A stretch of 64,000 bases of DNA from assembly GCF_003597395.2 (NCBI RefSeq), contig NC_133771.1, positions 142,618,740 to 142,682,739 of the forward strand, given 5' to 3'. Of the stretch, positions 45,963 to 59,009 are shown piece by piece; positions within the stretch are counted from its first letter, which is position 1; the number at the start of each line of letters is the position of its first letter. A program made the translations under genes and the position numbers. The notes under the pieces are model-generated. The model was not told the origin of the DNA. It was given only the letters and a program-made list of their open reading frames with translations, and searched no databases. This DNA is from Chelonoidis abingdonii (lineage: Eukaryota > Chordata > Testudines > Testudinidae).

Positions 45963-46341
45963 TTATGACCTTCATTACTGCTGTATGAGATTCTAAATTC
46001 TCTATATACCACTGGCATATCTGTATATATAAAGTTATTTCAAAAATACTTTTTTTAGTGTGTGTTTCAGTAAACAAAGTTTTGTATTAAGGTAAGAATG
46101 ATGGGCATGTCTTCAGCTAGTTTAAATAGGTAGCACTTCATTGCCATCAATGGAGCTATGCTGGTTTATACCTCTTGATGAACATAACACATTCATGGTA
46201 ATTCCTAAATATGACAAACTAATACTACACTTTTTGAAAATCATTTTCTCATTAGCTGCTGATACTTTCTGCCAACTGAAGTAGGAAAGCTACAAAGAAA
46301 GTAACTTTATTAAAAGAAATAATGTGCAATCCTGTATTTTA

Positions 46342-47460
46342 TGTGACAAAGTTCCTCCTCTACCTTGGTGGGTCCTGCGCTTATTGGCGGATTTGTTCAC
46401 CTCAGTGATCTTCCCCTCTTGTGGAACCCACAGTCTGGGTCAGCTCCTCCTGTGTCTGATCAGGAGTTGGGAGGTTTGGGGGGAACCCGGAGGTTTGGGG
46501 GGGGAACCGGGCCCGCCCTCTACGTCCAGGTTCCACCCAGGGCCTTGGATCGCACTGTCTATAGTGCCCGCCTTTGTAAGCAGCTGCAGACAGCTACAAG
46601 AACTCCTGGGCTATCCCCATGGCCTCCGTCAAACCACCTTCTTAATCCTCACCACAGGACCTTCCTCCTGCTGTCTGATAATGCTTTGTCCTCCTCAATC
46701 TCAGCAGTACAACAGCTCTCTCACTCTGTAAGAGGTACGTCTACACTGCAATTGACTATTTCGAATTAGCTTAAACCGATATTAACAGAAAACCAGATCT
46801 ATATAAAATCGTTAGTGCGTAACACAGTGGGAATCACAAATCGATTGTTTGCGTCCATAGGTCCAAAGCTACCATCGATTTCAGAGCGGTGCCACTGTGG
46901 GTAGCTGTTCCTGGCGAGCTATCGCATAGTTCCCACTTTCCGGGTTGAGAGCACAGTGATGATGGGGCAGAAAACATTGCCTCCGGGGGGCCTGGGACAG
47001 CCAGCTCACCCCTCCCCTTTGTGAAGGCAGCAAGACAACCACTTTGGCGCCTTTTTCCCGGAGTGCATTGAGCAATAACGCCGATAGGCACAGCAATCAT
47101 GGACCCTGGAGAGCAACAAACGCATCCTGACCGTTGTCACATCGCGCGTACTCTCTGCCAGCAGCATTCAGTACACAGAGGTGGACATTTACAGTACTCA
47201 GAAGGTCCCTTGCCTGACTGGAGTGAGCTCCTTTTTAAATCCAGGTGCCCTGATTAGCCTGCCTTGATTGGCTGCAGGTGTTCTAATTAAAGTAGCTATC
47301 TCTACTGCCTTCTAGAAAGATCTTAACTGGCTCCTGGTGCCTTGATTAACCTGGAGCAACTGCCGTTTGGTTACCAGGGTACTAGGGATTTGTTTAGTCT
47401 GGGGCTAACGTACCTCTTTCTCAGTACTTTACTGTAGCCATCTGGCCTTGCCCCATCACA
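46342..47460 (+). mobile_element. LTR (endogenous retrovirus-like) interrupted by a DNA transposon fragment
   Basis: The LTR starts TGTGACAAAGTTCCTCC and ends GCCTTGCCCCATCACA, obeying TG...CA. Left part 46342-46730 and right part about 47212-47460 read as one LTR (GGACCTTCCTCCTGCTGTCTG, then GAGTGAGCTCC, GGTGCCCTGATTAGCC). The middle, about 46734-47205, is a 5' fragment of the transposon seen at 18112-22176. Flanks (TTTTA and GTTAC) do not give a clear duplication. No internal retroviral genes are present. Confidence 0.7.
46734..47205 (+). mobile_element. DNA transposon fragment (TCTACACTA-type) nested in LTR
   Basis: Begins GGTACGTCTACACTGCAATTG. Shares GCGTCCATAGGTCC...CTACCATCGATTTC with 18227-18255 and CCAGCAGCATTCAGTACACA (47159-47178) with about 19352. 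It lacks the right half and right terminus. Confidence 0.7.
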
Positions 47461-50400
47461 GTTACTATTTAGTTAATACAAATCATGCCTACGTGTGCAT
47501 GATTGTGCCCTATCTAAAATGGACCTGATTCACAACTGCCTTATACCTATTGTAGCCATGAGTGCAAAGTGGGTATAAAATAAGTCAGAATGATAGCTTC
47601 TTATGCCCACTTTGCAGAGATGTAAATGACTACACAAGGTGCAAGGCAGCAGAGAATCAAGCTCAATATATCAATCAGAATCAAGTTTAAACTTCTCATG
47701 TCTTCAGGACCCTGCCCAGCTCCACCACTGTTGAGATCTTGGGCTTGATTCTCCATTACTTTAGTCCAGTTTTTTGCTACTGTTGCTCCACTGAAATAGT
47801 GAAGGTGGGGGGGGGTCTCTCTCTTATCAGGACTCTGCCCACTTCCCCACTCTGACAGTGAAACTAGCCTCTGCCCTATTCTCTTCTGTCCTGGGATGAC
47901 TTTCAGTATGTAATGTGAAGCATGTATGTACGTTTCTGCAGGGTCACCTTTTGTATCATCTTTGGGTCAGAGGCGGGTTTTATCTTGTGTTATCCAGTGC
48001 CAAACCCCTTTTTAAAAAGAAAGCAACTAATCTGAATACATAAGTGAAATAACTTTTCTCGTAGGTTTTGTAACTGTACAATCTCTTATATAGAACTCTT
48101 TCTGATAGAATTTAATCTACAAAATAAGGCTAGAGCTAATAAATTGCAACAGGAGCTGAAAGTGGCATTTAGACCTCTTAATCTTGTCTGCTGTAGCTGG
48201 CAGTATGTTAAGCTTCTATACTTCGGCACAGAAGTATATGAACAGAAGAACTAGAACTGAGCAATCTGAGAGCTGAAGATTTCTTCCATAAACAAAACTG
48301 TGAATCAGGTTCGAAGGGACGAACATAGTCCCTTACCTTCAAAGACACCCACTCAATCAGTTGGCAGTGATTAAGTATTTGTTGATTTAAAAATAAATCT
48401 CTGAACTTCCTGTATAAGCATATCTATCAAACCTCTGAAAATAGGGGGTTGAGGGTTCCAGATTCATAGCTATCATCCAACTAAAAGTGGTTGTTGAAGA
48501 TATAATTATACTAATGGTGGTAGAATTATTTTTTTTTAAAAAATATGTAACAGTTGTCACTGGTATGATTTTTTTAATAATGGAAAATGTTAAATACAAT
48601 AAATAGCTTGGTAGCTGCACACTTCTTTGCATACAGTTATAATGTAATGTATTTTCATGGGACAGTTATTTAGACAATAAGCTATTGAGCACATTGAGAC
48701 ATTCCACTCTAGTGTTATAATTCTGTAGTTTAAACTAGCTCAGAATAAACTCTCAACTTAAAATTTGCCACTTTGCTATCTCCTCCCAAAGTGGCTTTAG
48801 TATTCTAAGAACAATTTCCCCTCACTTGCTGAATCTAATACTTATGGTTCCCATTGCCTGCTTGTCATTACTGGCTCCCTAAAAGCTTCCTTCCTCCCCC
48901 TCATCATCTGTGTGTCTAAACCTTGGTAACTTCAATAAAAAGATTGGCACAATCCAATGTGCCCTTGTAACACTCTCCTTTCCTTTTCTCCTGCCACTGA
49001 CTGAAATTTCCTCCTTACTGCTCATCTCCACATACCTCTTGATCTTACAAATAGAATATAATATTCCAAACCATACCATCAACTATTATCACTACAGCTG
49101 TGTGAATAATGGAATTTTATAGCTTTCTGGCAATTGAAAAAAAATGATTTCAGGTCAAACTATTTAGATAAAATCAGCACATTTTAATTTTAATTTCAAC
49201 TGAATTTGAAAAAATGTTCAAGTTTTTTTAACCAAAGCAATTTGGCCTAATGGACACCAACATGAAAATTTTCAGTGTCACCAAATTTGCATTTTTCAGC
49301 AAGAAAAAAGTTGTTTCCAAAATATTTCACTAATTCTAATGTAAAAATCTTACATGAGTTTTGGAATTGCAAAACAATGTCAAAATGGCAGTGATTATAG
49401 TTGACACTTTGTTTAATTGAAATTAAAACTTCGCAAAAAGCTTTTTTCCCCCACTTGAAAAATGTTTTAGGAGAAATTTCTGACTAGCTTTAATATATTT
49501 AAACTGCCCTTAGGCAGAAGTTTTCAATTATTTCACTTTATTTTTTTTTAAATGACTGTGTGCATCCAGAAGTAGAGCATGGGCCTTTCGTTTTGGGAAC
49601 TGTTTGTTCTCCTTTGTAATTAATTGGAAATATGATAGTTGGCTCTCTAGTTGATCTTGGTTGGCTGATCTGAAGTCAGACTTAAAAGCTGCAATAGTGA
49701 AAAGAGCCAGAGAGAGGTGGGTACTCATTTCACACTGAAATTCAGTTTCCAGAGCTGTTTGTGAAACCCTAAAAATGTTTCATGGCTTCAATGCTCTAGT
49801 AAGGACTAAGAAACTGAATAACTTTTGTTTAATTTTAAGAGTAATTTATACTTAACCACCCACATGCCTCAAAATACTCTTGGAACTGTCAGATGGAATA
49901 AACAAAATAAAATTGGAATTTCTAGACCAGGTCAGACTGAAATAAGATGTTCCAAATGGGAAAAACATTTTTCCAAGAATGGGGGGAAAAATATGATCAC
50001 CAAAATGCCCTGTTTCGCTAACCTGAAACATTTACTTTGCCAGAGGAATATTTAAAAAAATACATAAAGATCTCAAGCAGAAATTATTTTATGAAGCTGT
50101 GTGTGAGAGACAGAATAATTACTGCAATAAGACTTCCAATACAATAACTCTGGTGACATTAATTTGTCTTCAATTTAACACTTTTTAATGCAAGTTAATG
50201 TCATATTAACCTTTCTGCTGCTGGATCAAAAATCTAAATGTTGGATCTACTAATGCACAATGAAAATTTAACCATTTCACTTCACTAGATTATACACATC
50301 AACATTAATTCTTAAGAGGCAGAAGAAATTCAATGATTCAGCCCCTCCTAGGCCTTTGAATATTAAGATTATATAGTTTTTTTAATTCTCTCCGTAGATG

Positions 50401-51226
50401 ATTCTCATCCTTTCCCAATTTTCTGCTTGGCTGTACCCTACACAACCATTTTAATTACATTCAAAACATATACTTTCCACAAATACTAAAAACCTAAAAA
50501 TACATTTCATAATTACTTCACAAAAATCCATCTATAGCCCGTTCTAATAAAAGCCATAGAAAAGATGAGATTCCAAACTCTAAAGACTCTCTACTGTGAG
50601 AAAACAGAATTTTCTAATCCTCTAGGGAGATTAGAGCAGCAGAATGAGACAGGCAAAATATAAAATTTTTAATATGAATTAAGAAATTTATGTAAATATT
50701 TGCCCACAGCACAAAGGACCAAACTGTTGAGAAAGCAAAATAAATATCTGGGCTTCTAACCTGCCCCCTGAAAAATCCCCAACCACCACTACTTCCTAGC
50801 AGCCATGGACTTTGGCTATTGATTTTTGCGGAAGGGGTAGAGATTTCGCTTATGAAAAGTTTCTGATGATTTGCATTATAGGAGCATATTTAAATCATCC
50901 TCCTTCTGGTCATCTTAAAACATTTGAGATCCCTTACTTAAAGGTCTGGTAAATGTACCCAGATTGTTTCCATACCATCATACGTTATAGGACACTAAAA
51001 CCATCATCTTTAGGTTGGGGATATCACTTTATGTTTAAGGCATTTAAGTCCACACTTCCAAACAATAATTGCATATGTGTAGTAGTGCCTGTAGACTCAC
51101 TTTTGAGGCCCATAGTCAAAAGCTCTATGGGCAGAGGACAAGTTGAAAATTAGATCCAATAAGAATATTATGATTTTTTTTAAAACTTATGAATTAAATC
51201 TACTTCAATGTATCCTTCAGCCACTA

Positions 51227-51228
<2 letters not shown>
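47461..51228. other. No gene recognised
   Basis: Long AT-rich tract, especially 49100-50800, with weak self-similarity between 49140-49480 and 23990-24240. No exon, RNA gene or definable element. Confidence 0.4.

Positions 51229-51260
<32 letters not shown>
51229..51260. repeat. (TG)16 microsatellite
   Basis: Uninterrupted TG dinucleotide run of 32 bases. Confidence 0.98.
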
Positions 51261-51261
<1 letters not shown>

Positions 51262-51544
51262 TTTCTCTCCCCCTAGAAACTTATAGATCCATTCTCAAGT
51301 TTCATAAATTTGATAAGATAGTATAAACTTATGGTTTGGGGTTTTATTTTGTGTGTCTGCTAGGAGGAGGTAAATCCCTTTTGCTACCATAAAGGGAAAT
51401 CAAATTAATCTGGGCCCATTAGTGTGTTATAGGGAGGGAGGTGAGAAATTATACAGATACAACTTGGGAAGGGAGCAGGGATACTATTGGAGGGTCATGT
51501 GGGGCAGGAGGAAGAAGAAAGAAGCCTCATGCTTCTGGATACTT

Positions 51545-51715
51545 AGTATTTATCTACACTTGAAAAATTTGAATTAAGGTAGGTGTGACTTTAAAATAGA
51601 TTACGCTAAATAGAACAAGGTACTTTTGCTCTAGAATTAGTGTGTCTATATATGGAGTTCTGGAATAATTATGCCAGAATAACTCTGGGTGTGCTCATCT
51701 ACACCCGAGCAATTT
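51545..51715. mobile_element. Possible MITE
   Basis: Starts ATTTATCTACACTTGAAAAATTTG and ends GGTGTGCTCATCTACACC, with internal GTACTTTTGCTCTAGAATTAGTGTG typical of palindromic short transposons. Ends are too degraded to define a target duplication. Confidence 0.4.
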
Positions 51716-52189
51716 AAGACTCATGTAGCTAACGCTTCTCAAGATCTTAGGTAATACTCAACCAGCCCCAACAGATTGACTCTCTTTTACACGCTTATGA
51801 ATGTCCATGAGTAGAGAATTTTGTTAGTGTGATTCCATTGATTTCTTTTGAGTTGCTTCTAAATTACAGCAGTGCAAATGAGAAGAGGATCATTCCCAGT
51901 ACTACTAGCTTTGAATATGAAAATTAGAGAGCAGCAGTCCATGTTTTGAAAAATAGTTTTAAAAAAACTATTCAATTAGGAAGCTTAACAAGCTTTGAAA
52001 TCCTTGTTATGTCAGACAAAACTACAATAATTGCATTGATTATACTATATATAGATTCATAGAATTTATGAATCTATATAATCTGATCTGTCAGGGTATT
52101 ACAATATTACAGCATTAGAATCTTTGTTACTTATGATGTCATGAGAAATGTATGTTAACTGTTTCATTCTCTCTAGCAACATGCTGTTA

Positions 52190-52262
52190 GATGAAACAAA
52201 AGCAGTTACGAGACTGGACTAGATGACTTTTCAAGGTCTCTTCTAGTCCTATGATTCTACGA
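52190..52262 (+). mobile_element. CR1 LINE 3' terminal fragment
   Basis: GACTGGACTAGATGACTTTT, CAAGGTCTCTTCTAGTCC and TATGATTCTACGAATT are the characteristic last 60 bases of CR1, ending in the short TGATTCTA-type terminal repeat. A palindromic remnant GATTCATAGAATTTATGAATC sits at about 52053-52075, possibly a second terminal fragment in minus orientation. Confidence 0.75.
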
Positions 52263-53948
52263 ATTAATGTTTAGAGCTGTGTGGGGAAAATTTTGTTTTT
52301 TGTGGAGGATTTTGAAATATAGCTACCTTCTGACTTGGAACAAAACTCAAAAGAAAAAAATCTAAGTTTCCTGCCACAGGAAGTAGAACTCCAATTTTGG
52401 GGCAGTCTACCTGGAGGGCAGCTACAGACCTCAGAAGCCCTGGAGTTGCCATTTCAAGGGAAGTTCCTCTGGTAGACTTCTCCATAGCTGTGGACCTTGG
52501 AAGCCATCGCCAAATCACTTTGTGGATTTAGCCCATAAATTCTATAGATTGGAAAAAACAGAAGCAGGACAATAACACTTAGGTTAGTAACCATCTCATT
52601 AGAGTGTTTTGAGGATATGTTAATGATTCCATAGTGTTTGGAGACATGCATTGTGTTTTACAAGTTCCAAATTTTATTTTACTTTAACTTATGCAGAAGT
52701 CAAAGCATATTAAGGAATAGATTTACATCTTATGCACTTTTTACCTCTTTCTAGGCAAACCTTTTCTTCCACATTTTGTAGGAGACACACCTTATTTGCA
52801 ATTCTGTATCACTGTCTGTTCTTGCTATGACCTACAGGCCTCTTTATTCATTGCCAGCCTACCACTGCCTAACAACCAAGGTATCTGATCCAGTTTTCTT
52901 GGAGAACATGCCATCTCTTGAGAGCAGATTTAGTAGTGCATTACTAAGTGGTCCCTATGCACATGTATCATTGCCCCAGCTTATAAGCACTTATAAATTA
53001 CGTAAAAAAAGATTGGATTTTTATGGTGATCTGGTCTTACATCATTAAATCACAATGAATGCAACATGAAAACACAGTGCAGTTTAATATCAGATAATGC
53101 TAACAGCTACAAAGCCAGCATATACTTAATCTCTTCTCAAAACGTCATGTCACAGTGCTCTGTGAACCATTTAGTCCATCTTGAACTAATAAACACAGAC
53201 ATGAGAATGGGCAGTAGAACTTGTTGTTCATGAGCATATTTTGAGACCTCGGGCCCAGTCTACCGTTCAAGTATGTGCTTATATTTTATCTTTAGTCATT
53301 TCACCTTCTTAGTTCCTATTTCATCCAAGAAAATGAGTTGTGAACTTTTAATTAAGACTATATGTGGAACGAACTAAACAAGTGGCATGGTAGTCTTGCA
53401 TTTTTTTGTGGCTTAAAGGGCCAGTAGAATAATGTGAGAAGTACGCAGTAGTATACATTCAAATTATGTGAGAGCAAAAAGGATGACTTGTGGATGAATT
53501 CCCCCCCCTCTGCTTTTTTTTTGATGGGGGTGAGGGGGAATTTAATTACCAATATTGGCAATGCTGCCTTACTATTAAAAATGGTAATTTTAAGACTCCC
53601 CCTGCCTCACACATAACTTGGCCAAAGATTGACTACAGTTGACTTACATTTTAGGGACAAATATCACTTATTCTGGCAAACTGTCATGAAAATATTTTAA
53701 AACCTGTTGTGACAAAATTCAGTTGAATGCTTATGCCCTTTTTTAATGTGGAGAACAACTTTTTCAACATTAACAATGAATTGCACAAGTATGTTAATTG
53801 CAAACTGTCAGACACATACGTTAGACTTGTTTGCAACAATAGTTGCAGCTGATTACAGGATCAGCTTTCAACGTTTTGAGATTCTCTGGAAGTGTGAAGG
53901 TGATTCAGGTATGCTTTATATCATAAAGATTCATCAGTGTTCTCCTCC

Positions 53949-55292
53949 TGAGGCCTGGTCTACAATTTTAGGTCAAATTTAGCAGCATTATCTCAATTTA
54001 ACCCTGGAGCCGTCCACACAACAAAATCCTTTTTTTTTTTTTTTTTTTTTTNAGGGCTCTTTAAAACTGATTTCTTTACTCCTCCTCTGAGGGGATTAGC
54101 ACTGAAATTGGCCTTGCTGGGTCGAATTTTGAGTAGTGTGGACACAATTCAATGGTATTGGCCTCTGGGAGCTATCCCAGAATCCTCCGTTGTGACTGCT
54201 CTGGACAGCACTCTCAACTCAGATGCACTGGCCAGGTAGACAGGAAAGGCCCACAAACTTTTGAATTTCATTTCCTGTTTAGCTAGTGTGTCTGCAGAGC
54301 TCATCAGCATGATGTGCACATGGCTGGGGCACATTGCCCAGCCGATACTTTGAAGCCTGTGCCTATGTCCCTCTCATCACTTTGCTGCTGTCACCTCCTC
54401 GCCTGGTTTTGCACAAAACAATTATCTCCCATTCCTCTGATGGAAGGAGGGGTGACTGATGACATGGCTTACAGAGAATTAAATCATCAAAAGGGGTGGC
54501 TTTGCATCAAGAAGAAACATGTGTCAGATAGAATGGCCCCCTTAAGGATTGAACTCAAAACCCTGGGTTTAGCAGGCTGTTGATTTCACTAAACAAATTG
54601 GGTCAATTTCTTGTTCTATTGCTTTTAGATCTTAGGCTGGCAGCAGATGGTGCAGTACGACTGCAAACTATCGTCATCTCCTGGGTGCTCAGCAGAAGAT
54701 GGGAATGACCTGGCTCAGTCACTCCTGTGTCTGCCTAGGTGCCCCGACCGATCTCATAGAGGTCGGCTAAAAGAGCACCTAGGAATATGACTATGGCTAC
54801 CAATCATAATGCACTGTCTGCTACCAAAAGGCAATGAGCTGCTGCTGTGTAGCAATACAGTCCCACGTGCCAGCACCCAGGAGACATACGGTGACAGTGA
54901 GCTGAGCGGGCTCCGTGCTTGCTGTGGTATGGCATCTGCTCAGGTAATCCAGGAAAAAAAGGTGCAAAATGAGTGTCTGCTGTTGCTTTCATGGAGGGAG
55001 AGGGGGGGCTGATCACATGTACCCAGAACCACCTGTGACACTGTTTTTGTCCCCTCAGGCATTGGCATCTCAACCCAGAATTCCAATGGGCAGCAGACTG
55101 TGGGAACTGTGGGATAGCTACCCACAGTGAAACACTCAAAGTCTATGCTAGCCTTGGTACTGTGGAGGCAGTCAGCCAACTTAATGTACTTAGAGCATTG
55201 GGGGGGACGGGACACACAATCGACTGTATGAAAACGATTTCTAAACAATTTCTATAAATTTGACCTAGTTTCATAGTATAGATGTACCCGGA
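53949..55292 (-). mobile_element. Nearly complete antisense copy of the TCTACACTA-type DNA transposon
   Basis: Element 53952-55289, about 1.34 kb. Left end GGCCTGGTCTACA; right end complement GGGTACATCTATA; flanks TGA and GGA. On the minus strand the start (GGTCAAATTTATAG, then ACCAAGGCTAGCATAGACT and GTGGGTAGCTATCCCACAG) parallels the copy at 18112. The end (CTGTCTACCTGGCCAGTGCATCTGAG, TCGACCCAGCAAGGCCAATTTC) parallels 21745-21800 and 22030. It shows the family's length without a CR1 insertion. There is no transposase frame. A T20 tract with one N (54052) interrupts it. Confidence 0.75.
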
Positions 55293-55980
55293 CTGTGCCA
55301 GGATTTAAGGGTCATAGTGGACAAGCAACTCAACACAAGTTTCTGGTACAGCGCTGTGTCACAATGTAATTATACATCTAAGGTGATCCTTGATGTATAA
55401 ACACTGGAGGAGGAGTAGGGAGCTGATTTTTACCCCTTATACATCATTGGTGAATGGATACTGGAATAAAGCATTCAGTTCTGGTGCCTATACTTAAAAT
55501 TGCCAAAAATCTGGAGAGGGTGTAAAAAGGCTGAAGATCTAAAGGGCTTAATCTGTTTAGTTTATCAACAGAGATTGATGGGTGACTTGATTACAGTGTA
55601 CAAATACCTTCACAGGGAGAAATTGCCATGTACTAAAGGGTTACCTAAGCTAGTGGAGAGAAACATAATGAACTAATGACTGGAAGCTGAATCCAGAGTG
55701 TGTCAAACTGTAAATAAGACACACATTTAAATAAGTGAGCTGATCAACCACTGCAATAAACTACAAAGAGAAAAAATGATGCATTCTCCATCTCTGGGGG
55801 TCTTCAAATCAAGACTGGATGCCTTTCTGAAAAATATCTGCTTTAGCTCAACATAAGTTGTTGGGCTCACTACAGAGATAAGTGGGTAAAATATAATGGC
55901 CTGTGATATGTAGGAAGTCCTGCTAAATGATCTAATTCAGAAGATCCCTATTCTGGCCTTAAACTGATAATTTAATCTAT
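55290..55980 (+). mobile_element. CR1 LINE 3' end
   Basis: The CR1 order is visible: GGTCATAGTGGACAAGCAACTC, GGAATAAAGCATTCAGTTCTGG, GATTACAGTGTACAAATACC, GGTCTTCAAATCAAGACTGG and the terminal GATATGTAGGAAGTCCTGCTAAATGATC followed by TCTGGCCTTAAACT. The reading frame is broken. Confidence 0.8.
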
Positions 55981-56219
55981 TTAACAACCATTTACAAAGT
56001 CCAGATTTAGGAGCCATTTGTTCCCACACATGCCTACAGGGGCCCTCTGTCAGGGGGAGCATAATGCTTCCTGAAATTCCTTGGTATGCAGAAACTGCAC
56101 ACCCCTATCTTTGTTGATAAACATCTCCCAAAAAACTTATTAGCTTTGCTAGCAAGTTCATCTCCTTCCCCCATCCATTCATTTCTCGCTGTTCTCTTTG
56201 GGGGCATGTTATGCTCCTT

Positions 56220-56950
56220 CACGCACCCCGGAGGACGGAGGTCCGTGGAGGGTTGCGATAGCCTGTCTCCAGGCCAGTCTCTGTTTGAGTACTGGGCTTG
56301 CCGGGGCTCAGGCGGCCAGCAAACAACACAGTCTAGAGGGGCTGGCTATAGCCTGGGTGGGGCTCAGGTAGCCAGCAAACAATACAGTCTTACAGGTGGG
56401 CTAGGGCCTGGGCTTGAAGTGCTCAGGCAGCCAGCAAACAACACAGTCTAGAGGGAGCTGGGGTCACTCCTCTGCAGAGTAACAAGGGTCAGCCCCCCAG
56501 GCAGGGGGATGCAGGCCCTCCCTACTCCACCATGTCCCAGCCCAGGGCCTTGGCTGGGGCAGCTGACTCTGCCCCTGACACAACACGCCAAGGCTGGGGG
56601 ACTGGGCTTTGCAGCCAGCCCTACAGCAGCTGCCCCTGAGCCACTTCCTGCCTCTCCTGAGGTGGGTACCTCCTGCATCCAGGTGTTGTCCGGCTCGTCT
56701 GTGTAAACCGGAGCGGGCACTCCACGTCAGTAGTCATTTGCATCTGGGGCGTGGATCAGGCTAGGCGGAGGATCTGCCTCAAGATGTTCCAGAACTAGCA
56801 GGACATCTTTCCCTGCTGCAGGTCTGGTCTTTTATGCTTCTGGCCCCTCCCCTTTCCTTCCAGCAAGGGGGCCGGGGAGGCTTAGGCTCCGCCCTCCCAG
56901 GGTCAGGTAACGCTCCCTCATGCACCCTGGAGGAGGGAGGCCCATCCACC
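56220..56950 (-). mobile_element. Second GC-rich unit with short terminal direct repeats (family of 15905-16768)
   Basis: Near-identical blocks at 56220-56250 (CACGCACCCCGGAGGACGGAGG) and 56920-56945 (CATGCACCCTGGAGGAGGGAGG) bound the unit. Internal GGCAGGGGGATGCAGGCCC matches 16153-16172. On the minus strand a TATA-like CATAAAAG (near 56835) precedes an acidic frame (PAPVYTDEPDNTWMQEVPTS at about 56710-56655), reminiscent of the first unit's layout. A 56-59-bp tandem repeat lies at its plus-strand start. Class unknown; a retroelement piece is likely. Confidence 0.5.
56300..56458. repeat. Three tandem copies of a 56-59-bp unit
   Basis: GCTCAGGCGGCCAGCAAACA starts at 56306 and recurs at 56362 and 56421 with minor changes, each followed by ACA(A)TACAGTCT-like sequence. 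Confidence 0.8.
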
Positions 56951-57629
56951 TCACTACAGGGCATCATATGCTTCTGGGGGAGTAGGGAAGGAACAGCCCC
57001 TTGTTCTTCTCCAAGAGCACAAGCAGAGCAGTTCTTAAGCAGGGTGGCCAAGTGAGGGGGGAAGATTCTTTGTGTTCTCTCACCCATTTAACAACCAGGA
57101 GGAGTCTAGTCCTACATTAATACAGCTCTCAAGAGAAGAATGATTCCATTTTGCAGCAACTTCCAAGATTTTAAAATCTGAATGAAAATATTGTATTTTT
57201 CAGTCCAAGGCTCTTTTAATGTCTCTTTCAGATTTGAAATATCTAGGAGAGGTGTGAGAGAGAACTGGGAACAGTGGAGACTTCAACCTGTCTTCAGTTG
57301 TCAGGACTATGTCCTCACCTTGAGAATGTCTGTCTCAAGCTTCCATAACTAACACTTTTTTTTGACTAAATAGAAATTTGACTAGTTCTATTCATTAATA
57401 TGCATAAGTATTTGATCTAGAGCATTTATTCTGGAGAGTCTTAGAGTCCATCTGATAACTGGGGGAATCCATCCATACGAATTCTAACTGATACTGTGAA
57501 GTTGTCTTTATGAAAATTACCGTATCATGGAATGCCACTGTCTGTGTAACCACCAGGGGGCTAATATAACCCACATGCCTCCTGCGTGTGGTGTTCTGTT
57601 GCCTCTAGTGGCACCGAGGCCACTTACAG

Positions 57630-57760
57630 ATTAATGAGTCTGTTACAGCCTTAGCTAAGAGCCATATGGCTTTTAGCTCATGCATTTAGTTCCAGAGGTC
57701 TGAGGTTTGATCCTGCCCACTGATGACTGGGGTCTCTCTGTGTTGCACTAACAACCTATA
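57630..57760 (+). mobile_element. tRNA-derived SINE (second family)
   Basis: TAGCTCATGCATTTAG (57674-57689) resembles a tRNA A box and GGTTTGATCC (57704-57713) a B box, i.e. an internal RNA polymerase III promoter. The sequence does not fold as a tRNA gene. The upstream CCACCAGGGGGC at 57550 is a separate conserved-looking block. Confidence 0.5.
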
Positions 57761-59009
57761 AGTACACACCTGACTAGGGACAATAGAGAATAGTTGACCA
57801 TACTACATGGGTAAATGAATGACTAAAACTTTTTTCAGAGATATTCCTCTTCTCCCCCCTGCCCGCCCGAAAGACCCAAGTTTTGCCACAACAACACAAA
57901 AGTTTTCCTGCCAACAACACAAATGCTGCTCATTCGGGGTAGGTGGTTTTTTTGTCAGCAGGAGAGCTGCATGACTTTTAGCAGCACAGCTATGGCAACA
58001 GCCATGTTGCTAAAAGCTGTGTAGTGTAGGCATAACCTTAGACTGGTCAATAGATATGTGAAAGAGGTCTGCAATAGATGGGGAAAGTAGCTCCCACCAT
58101 TTCCTTAGCACAACTTGTGTGTAAGGGACTGAATTTAGAGAGTAAAAAATTCCCAAATAAGACAGACAAGGAATCAAAAAAGGAGCTTAAAAAGAACTTT
58201 AAGGGGAAGATGTGAGAGAGCCACACAGGAAATGAAAGGCAAGAGCGTAAGAGGCAGGTATGTTTTCATACTGGTGAAGGCTGGGGGAAGAAGTTCAGCT
58301 ACAGGACTAAGCAAGCTGTCTTGGTGGATTGTACAGTCCCAGAGGGGAGTGGCCCCATGGTGGTTCAGAAGCCAAACTATTAGCTGAAACAGAAGGGTTC
58401 TGTGCACTCCCAGAGGACCTGAACTCTAGCCCAAAGAATACATCAGAGTGATGAAGAAACTGAGGCAGGGATATGTTTAGGGTCTTATTTTTGCATAGAT
58501 ATGTGTATTTCTTGTGCTCTTGAAGACACAATGGTATCTTAGAATCAAGTGCAAAGTTTATCTGTATGTGTCTTTGTTGTAACACGTACCCTCTATGAGA
58601 AACTGTGGGCCCAAGATGCCCATATGGCTAGAGTTGTGAGGGACTGTGTGTGTTAAGCTTATGCAAGGACTCAACATTGTTAACAGGCTAGGCAGAGGGG
58701 TTGTACGGTCCTAGATCTCAGAAGGGGGTGCTAGAGAGAGAGGATGTACACCTACGATAGGTCTATGGGACCCCAAGCCAGGACTCTGTTCAGACTATGG
58801 AGGCTTAAAGCACAAGGAGAAAGAAGTCTGATCCCCTCACACCAGTCTAGTAAGTGGCCAAGCAAGGTCATTCCATTGGATCTGTGACCAAACTCCACAA
58901 GTGACGATGGTAACTAGAAATGAGAACACAGTCACATTCCCATAAGTTACCAAGTCATCTTAAATCCAGAACTCCAGTTGGAGCTTCTTAATATTCCCTC
59001 CTCCATGTC
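57761..59009. other. No gene recognised
   Basis: Nothing definable. 58600-59000 has moderate GC and may be LTR-like, but no ends could be found. Confidence 0.35.

Noticed and set aside
56300..56458. CRISPR-like array
   Set aside because: Three diverged 56-59-bp head-to-tail units without spacers in a vertebrate repeat context; an ordinary tandem repeat.
57640..57760. Functional tRNA gene
   Set aside because: A- and B-box-like elements are present but no cloverleaf can be formed; it fits a SINE head.
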